Positions 11,035 to 21,106 of a DNA stretch of 64,000 nt are shown one piece after another. Position 1 is the first letter of the stretch. Each line of letters begins with the position of its first letter. A program made the position numbers and the translations under genes. Under the pieces are notes generated by a model. That model did not search any database. It was not told the DNA's origin and saw only the letters and a list, made by a program, of their open reading frames with translations. Source of the DNA: Diplonema papillatum (lineage: Eukaryota; Euglenozoa; Diplonemea; Diplonemida; Diplonemidae); the NCBI GenBank assembly GCA_030068145.1, contig JAPJBO010000299.1:177057-241056 (forward strand), in the 5' to 3' direction.

Positions 11035-12009
11035 ATGGTCGACGAAAATCGCAATTTCAGGCTACTCTATGTCTGCTGCGTGGTGTTTTGTCTGGTCAAG
11101 CTTTGGGTAGTCATCCGTGCTCCGCGCGATGAAAAGGAACGCATCAGTTTTTTGTGTCTCGCGGAAAGTTACGGAGCGCAATATGGAACAGACTTGCAAG
11201 CCGCAGATGCGCTAATCCTGGCAGGTGATGTCCTATCGCGGGTTCCAGAGAACGTAATCGACACCGCCGAGTGGTTTAGTGAAGAGTACAGAAGACTCGA
11301 CACTTGGCTTGGAAGCGACGTTATTCGGCGTCGATTTCCACATCGTATTGTCGTGTGGGGAGACCATGATGCACCGCGAGGCACCAAGATACCCCCCACA
11401 CTCGAGAATGCAACCGTTCTGTTCGACGCAGCGATGGACGTTGACGGCCTGAAAGTGTACGGCAGCTCTTGGCAGCCACAAAATCCATCAGGAGCTTTCT
11501 ATTTGCCCCGCGGATCTACTTTCTTGCAAAACGTCTGGAACCAGATTCCTCGACCTTCCGACGTTTTAATAACTCATACACCAGCTCTCGGACTGCTTGA
11601 TTCAGGCGGCACAACTCTCCCCATAGGTCTGGCGGCAGAATGGCAGTCGCTTAAACAATCTGTATCCGCTGATGTCTTTGACACCTACTCGCTATCTCCC
11701 TTGTATCGGAATTCATCCGGCATGCAGTTGTCTTCCGGAGTCCCTCCGTCGCTCAATTTGTCAAAGCCTTGGGGCTGTGGATTGCTACGAGAGGCAGTAA
11801 AAGAAGTCAGACCCCGCCTGCTCGTTGTTGGCCAGTCAGGTGAAGGCTACGGAACAACACGCAATTGGCACGGAACTGTCATAGTTAATCCCTCACTATC
11901 TGATCGGTCTGCACCGGGGCGGGCCAAGAAGCCTCTCAGGTGGGAACTCATGGCACCGGACGATTACCCTAAGATAAATAGCGTAGAAGTCCCGTTTGTC
12001 ATTGAGTGA
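11035..12009 (+). CDS. calcineurin-like metallophosphoesterase-fold protein, apparently inactive
   Basis: A single-exon ORF of 324 residues from ATG to TGA. Residues about 9-27 are a hydrophobic segment (signal anchor). The rest resembles MPPED-type phosphoesterases: ADALILAGDV (metal motif II), VVWGDHDAPRG (the GNHE/D motif, with Asp for Asn), DVLITHTPALG (His motif) and a C-terminal segment ending near TVIVNPSL. The first DxH motif expected around residues 38-45 is absent (FLCLAESYG). The normal GHxH before EGYG reads VVGQSGEGYG, so metal-binding histidines are missing. I infer a degenerate, non-catalytic, membrane-anchored relative. A LINE tail begins just after the stop. Confident of the fold family, less so of function. 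Confidence 0.75.
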   Translation: MVDENRNFRLLYVCCVVFCLVKLWVVIRAPRDEKERISFLCLAESYGAQYGTDLQAADALILAGDVLSRVPENVIDTAEWFSEEYRRLDTWLGSDVIRRRFPHRIVVWGDHDAPRGTKIPPTLENATVLFDAAMDVDGLKVYGSSWQPQNPSGAFYLPRGSTFLQNVWNQIPRPSDVLITHTPALGLLDSGGTTLPIGLAAEWQSLKQSVSADVFDTYSLSPLYRNSSGMQLSSGVPPSLNLSKPWGCGLLREAVKEVRPRLLVVGQSGEGYGTTRNWHGTVIVNPSLSDRSAPGRAKKPLRWELMAPDDYPKINSVEVPFVIE

Positions 12010-12035
12010 CCCGATGACGCTGCCAGGTGGTTTCT

Positions 12036-12580
12036 GTGGTACTCATTTGCAAATGATTCCCAATAAATCCGAACGAGAGCCGGGTTCTGTGGATCCCCGG
12101 GACGCGACGACCCGCCGGCAACACGGAAATGGCCTGCACGCCGACGGCCTCGCCCGCTTCGACACACCGCGCGCGCGCGCGACGACGGCAGCGCACCGAC
12201 GTCAGCAACGGCCTCGCCGGACCAAGCACAGCAAACGTGCGCACCCGGTCCCGACCGGCCCTCCTCGACGGCTGGCTCTGATGCTGTCGCTGACTCTGGC
12301 TCTGATACTGATTGCTGACTTGTACTTGGCTCCACTGCACCTTCCACGGGTCGCGCGACGATTGCGTCCTCTCGCCGACTCATCCTCGTCCTCCGCTTCT
12401 CAGCGTGCCTCTGGGCGCCAACGGGAAAGCGAAGATTACGATTCCTTTTCGGTTTACGAAGTTGTCAATAACTCCCAGCAACAGTTGCAACCGACACGAG
12501 TTGCACCACGACGAAAGCGCGGCAAAAGCGACCCTTCCCGGGACATCTAGCGAAAGGATGGCATAGTGGTACTTATTTGC
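12036..12580 (+). mobile_element. LINE family B, 5'-truncated 3' end (copy B3)
   Basis: About 12080-12550 encodes, in one + frame, the Ser/acidic then basic C-terminus of the family B ORF2 protein. It includes QQQLQPTRVAPRRKRGKS before a TAG, matching the end of the full copy (stop at about 44169). It is preceded at 12036 by GTGGTACTCATTTGCAAATG and followed at 12566 by GTGGTACTTATTTGC, both versions of the 41-bp motif that brackets all family B copies. It lies directly after the phosphoesterase stop codon. Confidence 0.75.
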
Positions 12581-12585
12581 CGGTC

Positions 12586-12842
12586 ATTCACGAGCATCCT
12601 CCCTATTTCTTGCCCATTCACGTGCAATCGTTCATGTTTTTGCCATTCACAAAAACCGGAAATGGCAGTGGATTGCGAACGCCAAACGTTGGCGACATTT
12701 TTTCGAGCGCCCATCAGGCAAATGCATAGCAAAGTCTTTGCCAGCGTAAAACAAGGCGGGGGATGACAAGGCATTGACTGATCAGAATATTGTGAGCTCG
12801 AAGGGGCGCCGCGTGATCATTCATCTTTCATACTGCTACTTC
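12586..12842 (+). repeat. dispersed ~250-bp repeat X, copy 2
   Basis: High-identity copy of 8692-8942 on the same strand. It begins a few bases after the 3' end motif of LINE copy B3. Confidence 0.85.
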
Positions 12843-12971
12843 TACCGCGTGCGAATAACTCCCCGCAAACGCAATAAGAATGGCTTTCTGTGGAAATATG
12901 GGAAGAATCAGTCAGTTTCTTGCACAATACGTTGCAACCTTCTGTTTGCACTCTTCGTCTGGCATGCGGCG

Positions 12972-13100
12972 CGCCTTGGCTCGCTCGTCAGTGTGAGGGC
13001 GTTCAATGCCCAGTCTAGCTCGTCAGTGTGAGGGCGTTCATTGCTCGTTCTAGCTTGTCAGTGTGGTGTGAGGGCGTTCATCGCCCGTCCTAGCTCGTCC
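12972..13100 (+). repeat. three tandem units of ~45-55 bp
   Basis: GCTCGTCAGTGTGAGGGCGT and variants occur three times in succession, each followed by TTCAWYGCCC-like sequence and CTAGCT. Non-coding. Confidence 0.7.
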
Positions 13101-13990
13101 CTACCGTTTGCTGTTGACTTGTCACCAGTCAGAATGTCTCCCTTCAAGGACGGATGACTCAACATAAATACTGCAGTGTATGCGCCTTTTCTCGCGAGAA
13201 TAGAGTTAACAGCAGACCAGTCTTTCGCTTGTACTTGGCTAGTGCGTCCTGTGCAGTTTCGAATTCCACGGAGGCTGAAACTAGCCCACATGGGGGTCTG
13301 TGGTCCGACTCCCCACACCGCTCTGTGTTGCTGTGCTATGTTAATTCAAGTACTGCAAGGACAAAATAAACACAAGGGACGGTACATCCTTGGACTTTCA
13401 CCGGATCAAATCGAAAATTGAAAGTCACGACGCAGCAATTGCACCTTTGAGGTGCTATGAAGTGGTGGAAAGCTAAGGCGCCCGTGGATGATGATGCTGT
13501 AACAATCTTGGAGATTAAAGTATCAACATGGAAGTATCATTTGGAAACTGCCACTCGGGCTCTTCGAAGTTTGATGCGCACTCAGGTCTGTTCCTCCTTG
13601 GATTGTTTCTTTTTAAGCTGTTGTTTTCTTTTTAAACTGGGACCAGTGCCAGGGTTTCTCAGGAGAAATAGGGGGTTTGGGGGCCTTACCGGCCTGGTAG
13701 TTCTGACGCTGGCTGGTCCGGTCCACCATGATCATCGCAGGCCCTTCTTGCTGACCAAACCACCCAGGTCCCCAGGACTCCCCCCCCTGCCTGCCTGACC
13801 CACTGCCTCCCAGAAATTATTCACAGATTAAGTGCGCGCGGTAAGACCGGCGCGAGGCGAGACTGGGGGCAGCAGTTAAAGTTCGGGAAACAGTAAGTTC
13901 GGGCGAAGCTGAGTTCGGCGTGTGGTTGCAAGTTTTGCCTGTGAACCCCCTTCCCTCCGCGTGGTGGGGTTTTTATTTGAAAACCCTACA
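13101..13990. other. no recognised gene
   Basis: Short repeated words AGTTCGGGCGAAGCTRAGTT occur at about 13876-13920 and again at 36600-36650. Pyrimidine-rich pieces are present. No gene is supported. Confidence 0.4.
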
Positions 13991-13991
13991 A

Positions 13992-14590
13992 ATTCCGCTT
14001 TCCATCGCATTTTGAGGTGTCCCCATCATTGAGAAGGTGTTTCCACCGCATTTTGAGGTGTCCTCATCATTTAGAATGTGTTTCCACAGCATTTTAAGGT
14101 CTCCCCATCAGTGAGAAAGTGCTTCCACAACATTTTGAGGTTTCCCCATCAATGAGAAAGTGTTTCCACCGCATTTTGAGGTGTCCCCATCTTCGAGAAG
14201 GTGTTTCCACAGCATTTTGAGGTTTCCCCATCATTGAGAAGGTGTTTCCACCGCATTTTGAGGTGTCCCCATCAATGAGAAGGTGTTTCCACAGCATTCT
14301 GAGGTCTCCCCACCAATGAGAAAGTGTTTCCACCGCATTTTGAGGTGTCCTCATCGTTGAGAAGGTGTTTCCACAGCATTTTGAGGTCTCCCCATCAATG
14401 GGAAAGTGTTCCCACCGCATTTTGAGGTCTCCCCATCATTGACAAGGTGTTTCCACAGCATTATGAGGTCTCCCCATCAATGAGAACGTGTTTCCGCAGC
14501 ATTTTGAGGCCTCCCCATCAATGGGAAACTGTTTCCACCGCATTTTGAGGTGTCCCCATCATTGACAAGGTGTTTCCACCCCATTTTGTC
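13992..14590 (+). repeat. 41-bp minisatellite, ~14-15 units
   Basis: The unit combines GTGTTTCCACMGCATTTTGA, GGTSTCCCCATCA and TTGAGAAG, with a measured period of 41 bp (for example 14031 to 14072). Units vary at a few positions (CCGC/CAGC, GTGTCC/TCTCC, GAGAAG/GACAAG). Long frames on the minus strand (MRWEHFPIDGETS-like) only follow from the repeat. It is unrelated in sequence to the 41-bp satellite at 27-31 kb. Confidence 0.95.
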
Positions 14591-15194
14591 GGATTTTCTT
14601 TGTATCTGTTCGCGTCGGATTTTACGCCTTTCGTCACCGTCGCCTACGGGGGCGACCTCATCGTCAACGAGCTTGCCGCTCCTCCGGCGCAGCGCAGCTC
14701 GGAGGGGTATTTGGCCCCCATCACGTCCTCCTTCATGGATCTCGACAGGCTCCTTGCCATTACGCACGGCCTACTCGAAGGCGTGTTGGACGTGATCAGG
14801 TCGCGTGAGTCTTTCGAGTCCGCGCTAGTCCGCGACGCCTCCTTGGCGCTCAGAGGCCAGGGACCTCGAGGCGGATGCTGCACCAGCTGCTCAAGTACGG
14901 TGTCACGGAGGTAGCACACGAGCATCCGAGAGCCGTGCTCCCTTCAGCTTGACGACGAAGGCGGGTGTGCTACCACCATGGGATCTTTTGGGGCGCAGCC
15001 GCCAATGCCGCTGTCTTGGCCGAGCAGGTGCTCAGCAGAGGCGGTAGAGAAGGCCTTATCGCAGAGTTGGCAGGTTACTTCCGTCTCCTTTGCGCTTGTT
15101 CGCCATTTGTGGCGGAAGGTCCGTCTGGATATTTAGCTTAGTCGCTCCTCTTTCCTGATAGATTGCATTTCCAGTGGATGCCGCCCTTGATACA
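14591..15194. other. possible decayed coding fragment, unidentified
   Basis: A + frame at 14591-14914 is fairly protein-like (DLIVNELAAPP, RLLAITHGLLEGVLDVIRS) and ends in VSRR. On the minus strand at about 15070-15120 a frame reads CQLCDKAFSTASAEHL, like half of a C2H2 finger. Neither has a supported gene context. Both may be remnants of a mobile element inside the repeat mosaic. Confidence 0.25.
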
Positions 15195-15635
15195 GTAAAC
15201 GCTTACACAACGTTTACTCAACGTTTACTCACTCCAAAATGTGTAAACGTAAACGTTTATAAACGGTCAACGTTTACCGTTTACCTGGAACACTGCCCTC
15301 GGCATAGTGGTCAAACGATTCGCATTATCGCATTTGGAAATTTTGGCGCCAATTATCGCATTTTCATTCCATTATCGCACGATTATCGCATATTATCGCA
15401 CATTATCGCATGTGCGATAATGATTATCACACGATTGTCGCACAATATCGCAGACTTCTTTGGGAGACCCGGAGCGAGGCAGGATGGCTTGACAGGCGCA
15501 GAGAAAGTGAGAAAACGAGTCCGCGGAGCTCGTTGCGAGCCTTTCTCTTTTCTAGAATGCGTCGGTCATCCGCCATGCTACCGTGACGCTTCGACAACTG
15601 ACATCCGACCACTACCAGTGTCACCTAACTTGACA

Positions 15636-15720
15636 ACTACCATGGCTCGATCCCGGGGAAGGCTGAGGCTCCCGTGTCAGCAACGCCGAAATCGTTGATG
15701 AAGACGATGAAAGAGAGCTT
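15636..15720 (-). pseudogene. short LINE family A fragment
   Basis: The minus frame reads INDFGVADTGASAFPG, against INDLSFADTGASAFPG in the family A ORF (about 25425-25472). The DNA also matches over about 40 bp. The fragment is out of context, on the minus strand, and ends at a CCCGGGA word, so it is a small relic. Confidence 0.7.
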
Positions 15721-15845
15721 GCACGGTTGCTGACCAATGCTGATGGCCTGCCTCTTTGGTCTTGTTTCGGCTGTTTGTCGAGTTCCAGAATGACACTGCC
15801 TTCGTGCAAGCCGGCTCATGGTCCTGAAGACCTCCATAATATTAT

Positions 15846-16557
15846 GGTAAATTTCCCTTATATCCCGCCCCTAACAAATATGTGCTTTTATATCCCGGTC
15901 CAAAACAAATTTGGTGCCCTTATATCCCGGTTCAAAACAAATATGTGCCCTTATATCCCGAACCGGGATATAAGTTCGAAAAAAGTTCGAAAAAAGTTCG
16001 AAAAAAGTTCGAAAAAAGTTCGAAAAAAGTTCGGAAAAAGTTCGAAAAAAGTTCGAAAAAAGTTCGAAAAAAGTTCGAAAAAAGTTCGAAAAAAGTTCTT
16101 CCGATGACTTCAGGAAGGAATCAGCCATTCTTGATGTACTGAGGAGAGCTGCCACCTCGTTGTTAGCCTACCGTCCTCCCCGGTTCTGGGTTCGGTTCCG
16201 AGTTTGGAAGGTTCGGTTTTGGGTTCGGTTTCGGGTTCGGTTTCAAAACCGACCCCAAAACCGAACCCTTCCAGAATTTGGGACCCAAATTCTGGACCCA
16301 AATTCTGGGGACCCAAATTTGGGACCCAATTTTCGACCCAAAATTTAGACCCGAATTTTGGGTCCAAAAATTGGACCCAAAATTTGGACCCAATATTTGG
16401 ACCCAATATTTGGACCCAATATTTGGACCCAAATTTTGGACCCAAATTTTGGACCTACCCTAAAAACCCGGTTCAAAACAAATTTGGTGCCCTTATATCC
16501 CGAACCGGGATATAAGGGCACAAATTTGTTTTGACCGGGATATAAGGGCATTACACC
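15846..16557. mobile_element. ~0.7-kb non-autonomous inverted-repeat element with 10-bp target duplication
   Basis: TAATATTATG occurs at 15837-15846 and again at 16558-16567, immediately flanking the element. The ends are inverted: left GGTAAATTTCCCTTATATCC; right, reverse-complemented, GGTGTAATGCCCTTATATCC. Inside are several TATATCCCG / CGGGATATA inverted modules, an 11-bp array (15974-16098), and a GGACCCAAATTTTGG-type array (16185-16455). A 9-10 bp duplication with GG-starting inverted ends fits Mutator-like non-autonomous elements, but no transposase is present to prove the superfamily. A second copy lies at 7164. Confidence 0.75.
15974..16098 (+). repeat. 11-bp minisatellite GTTCGAAAAAA, ~11 units
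   Basis: Almost perfect tandem copies of GTTCGAAAAAA (one GTTCGGAAAAA variant) inside the inverted-repeat element. TTCGAA is palindromic. Both strands stay open and give FRTFFELFSN-like or KSSKKVRKKF-like peptides that should not be annotated. Confidence 0.95.
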
Positions 16558-17310
16558 TAATATTATGCTTCTTGCGTCTGGGGAGCATCTGAACAAGTTC
16601 ATCTGTCGTAGTATCAGCTGGCACCATCTACTGGGCTGGCGGGATTGGGGCGGCAACGGAATCTGGATGTGGTTGACAGAAAGGTTCTCTTGCTGCAAAC
16701 CTCAGAGAAAGTCACAAACTTTCCCCCGGGACCCACCCCTACAGGGGTGCATCCTCTGTACAAATACAGTATTATGAATTATCGCATATTATCGCATGCC
16801 GATTATATGCGATAATTTTGTGCGATAATTATTATCGCATGCGAATCGGTTGACCACTATGCCTAGGGCAGTGATCATGGCAAACGTTGAACGTTTGAAC
16901 GTTTGACAAACGTTTGCGTTTGCAAAATTCATGTCAAACGTGTATCAAACGTGAGTGAGGCGCTGGCTGCGCTTGCAATGGGGATCCGAGTGTGGGGTCG
17001 GCTTGTGAACACTCGAGCCACAAGGGCAAGATCTTCATGCCCGGGGCCCCAGAAAGTGGGAGGGAACACTTGTTGAAGGCTATATCTCCCTGTATCTCCC
17101 TGTGCACGCCCAAGGAGAACTAGAAGGATGTCTTGCTCCCTTCTTTTCGTCGTGTCCGCCTGCAGCCACGTGCACAAGTGCTATCAAGGGTCGTGTACTG
17201 TGTACAGACCCGGTCCATCGATTGGCAAACGTCACGTTTGCACGATTGTCAAACGTTTGCGTTTGATAAATACTGTCAAACGTACATTTGCAAACGTTTG
17301 ATATCATCAC

Positions 17311-18114
17311 TGCCCTGGGGGGGGCCCTTTTGGGGGCTGTTTTTGGGGTATTTCCTAGACCCCCCGGTGCCGAGTGGGTACTCCGTTTCCTCCAGATGAA
17401 TCCGTTCTCCTCGTTTTCGAAATCGAAACCCACTTTTGCGGAAAAGAAGGTCAATCCCCACCAAAATGTTTTCCTGCACTTTTTTGGCAGGGAAATGTAC
17501 TTAGCAACTTTTGAGCAAAGTCAGTTTCCCGAAAACCACGATTCCCGCAGTGCACTCAAAAATCAGCCAAAATCTGGAAAATTGGCCCAAAAAGTGAAAA
17601 TTCGAGCAAATTTGGCCGATTTACCATGTGCTTTCCCCAACATGCCAATACCGCAAATGAGCTGGGAAACGTACTCAGAGAATTTCGACGGCACCAAGAA
17701 AACCACGAAAAGCAGATTTTCCCGGTTTCAGCCTGTGTTTTGCACGTCAAATTTCAGGCCTCACAGACGAACTGAGGACGGAGTGGAAAGATCCATCGCG
17801 AAAGGGGGTCCCCGGAAAAAAGGGTGGGGGGGTCCCCGGCACCAAGTGCACGTCAGTGACAGGTCTGCCCGCACATTACGTAGTTTATCTTGACGAGTTT
17901 GCCAAGTCAAACCCTCAACCTCTTTGTTGCACATCGCTATACTCCGTTGCATCTCCCAGTTCTCACCGCGCTGGTGAGACACGTACGAAAGGTAAACGAA
18001 AGTTGGTTCCACGAAAGTATAATACTATATTATGGCTACGGGTGAAGTGGGACCGGACAACAGGCATCGTGAACATCAACACAGGGCGATCAAGAGGCAC
18101 GCGAGCGACATCAG
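17311..18114. other. no recognised gene
   Basis: A 201-residue + frame (17288-17893) is open but has no domain and starts in the repeat array, so I do not call it. The end of this stretch probably contains the promoter or 5' exon of the SNARE gene; ACATCAG directly precedes its first ATG and could be an acceptor. Confidence 0.35.
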
Positions 18115-19634
18115 ATGGAAGGCGAGCTCGCTTACAAGGAAATGTTGAAAGCAATCGAGAGCTACGAGAGAGTGTCGAAAACAAAGGCGAAGATGCCCGA
18201 GTACCAGACTGAGTTGACACGGCTTGCGCGCGAGCTAAAGGACGCTATTGCACTCGCTGGTGGTCGGATGCCGGAGGTGTTGCGCACCGGCCCTGGGGAC
18301 CCGTATCCAGAGCAGGATTGTCACACACAAGGTCTCCGCGGAGGTCACGACAGCCCTGGTGAAGCTACCCCGTTAATTTCATCGCCTTCAATAGCCCCGA
18401 GTAATGGACCACACAAGCCGCGAGTGCAGTTCGCACGAAATCCCATTCGGCCATACGGCGACTCTGAGCCACCGTTCGGAAAGGAACACGACGACGAAGT
18501 TGTACCCTGGGGAGCAGCACCTTCTGCGCGGTCGGATGTTGCGGTTGACACCTTGAAAAAAGCAATTGAAATCCAAAAAGACGGACTAAAGTCGTTGGTG
18601 ATCTCCGAGCAGCAGCTCGCTCAGACCGATCAGGTGGCTGCCGGGATCTCTACCGAGCTCCGACTCCAAGAAGAGGAAGTGGAGTTCATTGCCGACGACT
18701 TGGACAACTTGCATTGTCAAATTCGTCAAGCGAGAAAAGAAGTATTTGCGTTCCTCCGAGCGGTGTGAATCTTCCTCTTTTCCTAGAACCAGCCATGAGC
18801 TGATATGTCTGAGCACTTCTTACGGTCTGTCTGTGTGGCTTTGGAACGTCCTACGCCTCAAACTACAGAGTACAGAGACTACAGAGGCGGTGACCCGGCA
18901 GTGACATGCCATGCGGCTGCTCAGTTTGCGAGGTGCGCACGGTGTTAAGCTTTTAGTCTACTGCGCGACCGGGAGAGCTTATTGGCAGAGATGCTAGCAT
19001 CACTCATGCAGTCTTCTGCCTAAAAGTTAACAAATATTTACTCCTCCTAGTCTCGGCATATAATACATCGTATGCTCGTGTTCGAGTGCCAGATTCTCGT
19101 CTAAATTTGTCGCCTAAATCTGTCATACGAGCTCAGACAAGTGGCGAGAAGACCCAGAAGTCGTCCTGATGATTTTTGCTCCCGCTGTCGAATATGACTG
19201 TCATCAGAGAAGGCGAAGACTTTCAGGGATTGTGGAGGGAGAGCGGTGCTCTGCAGATGCGAGCCATGTGAATACTTGACCCGAATTATTCCCCCCAGTA
19301 AGCGTACACTGGCCAAACAGCACAAAATAATTCCACGCAGAGACGGAGGGACCGATGTTTCTTGTGCCTGTTCATTTGCGTCTTGCTCTTCATCATCGTG
19401 ACTCTCATCTTGAAGTTCGTCAATCCCTTTGATAAGGGTGGATCGGTATGTTGGTTTGCTTCACTCAGCGGCGACGAAGAGAGCGACGGCTCCGATGACG
19501 GAGTACGCGAAGCAGTAGCAGATGGCATCGTGTACGAAGTCACCCTGCAGGTCGAGCATGTCGAGTGCGGTACAACAGGGCTGTCCGTAGACTATGAAAA
19601 GTGCCAAGAATCGGCTCTCATTTGCCGAAAGTAG
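18115..19634 (+). CDS. Qb-SNARE, NPSN11/Vti1-like (2 exons: 18115-18762, 19341-19634)
   Basis: Exon 1 gives an N-terminal helical part, a disordered middle, and a SNARE motif at about residues 155-212 (KSLVISEQQLAQTDQVAAGI then heptads). The zero-layer Gln is about residue 185 in LRLQEEEV. Exon 2 begins RRRDRCF and supplies the missing anchor, FICVLLFIIVTLILKFVNP, very like the tail of plant NPSN11 SNAREs. Donor GT at 18763 and acceptor CAG at 19338-19340 are both phase 0, and AG is preceded by TTCCACGC. SNAREs normally end just after the anchor; here about 60 acidic residues follow. A GTATGT donor at 19446 may mean another intron and a shorter end. Role: membrane fusion in the endomembrane or cell-plate pathway, by family. 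Confidence 0.75.
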
Positions 19635-21106
19635 GTATCGGTTCTCGGTACACGTAGAAGCATTCTACGCAACACTCACAGGATTCTGATCCCGACTTGA
19701 CACCACCTCCTTTCTCCACTCCTTCACCGACAACAGCAGCACCACCCTGAAAGATCAAGGAAAGTACTCAGGAATACCATGTCCGTTCGTGGGTGCCCTC
19801 GTCGTGATTGTGCGGTCGACCGTCTTAAAAAGGAATTTTGTGCCAAATATAGGAGTCCGCTACTACATGCATTTTCGTCGATATCCTCGCAGCGCTTCAC
19901 TTGCGATGTTTTCTCAATAGCTGCAAGACGTTGCCGAGTTCCAGTCTGGCCCCCCCCTTACCTGTTTTTCTGTGCGGTTGAAAATCCAAGTCTAGCTCCT
20001 TCTCTTGACTGCTTGACTGTGTGCTACATTGCCACACACTGCGAATCACCCGCGTGGATTCAATATGGCCAAAAACTGGTGAAAGCGGAACTTGCAGTAC
20101 CCATACGCTATTGCAATGCCAATGCATGGGACTGCGAAGTTCGACTCAATCAACGTATCCCCCCGTCTCGCCCTCACCTCCCTGGACGACATCGGGGCTC
20201 TGGTTACAACGGAGGCATCCAGGCTAAATAGAAAACGAAGCTCGTTGTTTTTTACGTGTACCAGTCGCCAGCGTGTCTGCCTACAAAGTGCGACTTAAAA
20301 GCAAGAGCCTGGTTTGCATATTCAATTTCGAACTTGTTCCCCTCATGCCTTGTCGGGCTTCTTGTTTAAACGAAAGGTGTCCGAATTGAATTGCGTGTCA
20401 CTACAGACATGTTGTACACGCACAGGATACAAACCGTCTCCTGCAATCACCGGACACCACGAGTTTTTCATCACCCCAAGGAGACCGACGAACGTCTGAG
20501 TACAACTCAGAAGTACTGTGCCAACCGCGTTTTTGTCTGTCCATTTCTGAGTTTTGAGCGAAAAGGATTGAGGAGCCGCGAAGGGTCAAGAAAGCGAGAA
20601 CATGAGAGCAGCAGTCATCGTTTGTGCCGTGTAGATCGGACTCACAACTAGTCCAGCTGTTGTGAACACGGTTAGTCCTCTTCTCGACATAGTTCCTGTT
20701 GCGCATAGATCGGTTGACTGTACAGATGCGTCCACAAGCTTGGACGTCCTCCACAGGCGTGTGAAAGTCTTGGCCGATTACCCCCGTGTGCACTAGTTGA
20801 TATCCTACTCGACCCTTCTTGACGTCTAATGAGTGCCCCCCAAAAGTTATTTGTCCAGAGTTTTCTCCCGTTTCCCACCTGTGGGCTGTGGGTTCTTGGG
20901 CACGGGTCGCAGGTGCAGGCTTTAGGAAGCCGAATGAACTGCTGCTTTTCACTTTGACGTGTCGCGCCGATGCCGTCACAGGTGTGATTCTTCCAGCTTT
21001 CGGAATGAACGATTGCAATCATGAGCTAGAGGTCTAAAAATCTAAAAACCGAGGACTTGCTGTGATATTGTTGACGATATTTACCAGCAGGGGTGCTCAC
21101 TTATAG
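19635..21106. other. possible short exons, no assembled gene
   Basis: After TTGCAG at 20095 a + frame reads PYAIAMPMHGTAKFDSINVS and RLALTSLDDIGALVTTEASR, which looks like real protein but has no partner exon I can join. A minus frame at 20401-21018 is open for 205 codons but begins at a non-ATG codon and has no recognised domain. Both are left as candidates. Confidence 0.3.

Larger units (their letters stand above)
15195..17310. mobile_element. nested inverted-repeat composite with AACGTTT and TTATCGCA motif arrays
   Basis: The left side has AACGTTTAC-type words (15195-15290), then ATTATCGCA words (15325-15450). The right side mirrors this with TTATCGCA/TGCGATAA (16775-16845), then CAAACGTTTG words (16880-17300). 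Sequence between the motif blocks is inverted too: CACTGCCCTCGGCATAGTGG at about 15293-15312 matches the reverse complement of 16850-16875 (CCACTATGCCTAGGGCAGTG). The right AACGTTTG array is interrupted by about 250 bp of other sequence. No transposase is seen. I read this as a foldback/MITE-like element holding the younger element at 15846-16557. Confidence 0.6.

Noticed and set aside
17288-17893. 201-residue + ORF
   Set aside because: Starts in a repeat array, no domain, and no support for expression.
20401-21018. 205-residue minus-strand ORF
   Set aside because: Begins at a non-ATG codon, no recognised domain, and overlaps likely upstream sequence of the zinc-finger gene.
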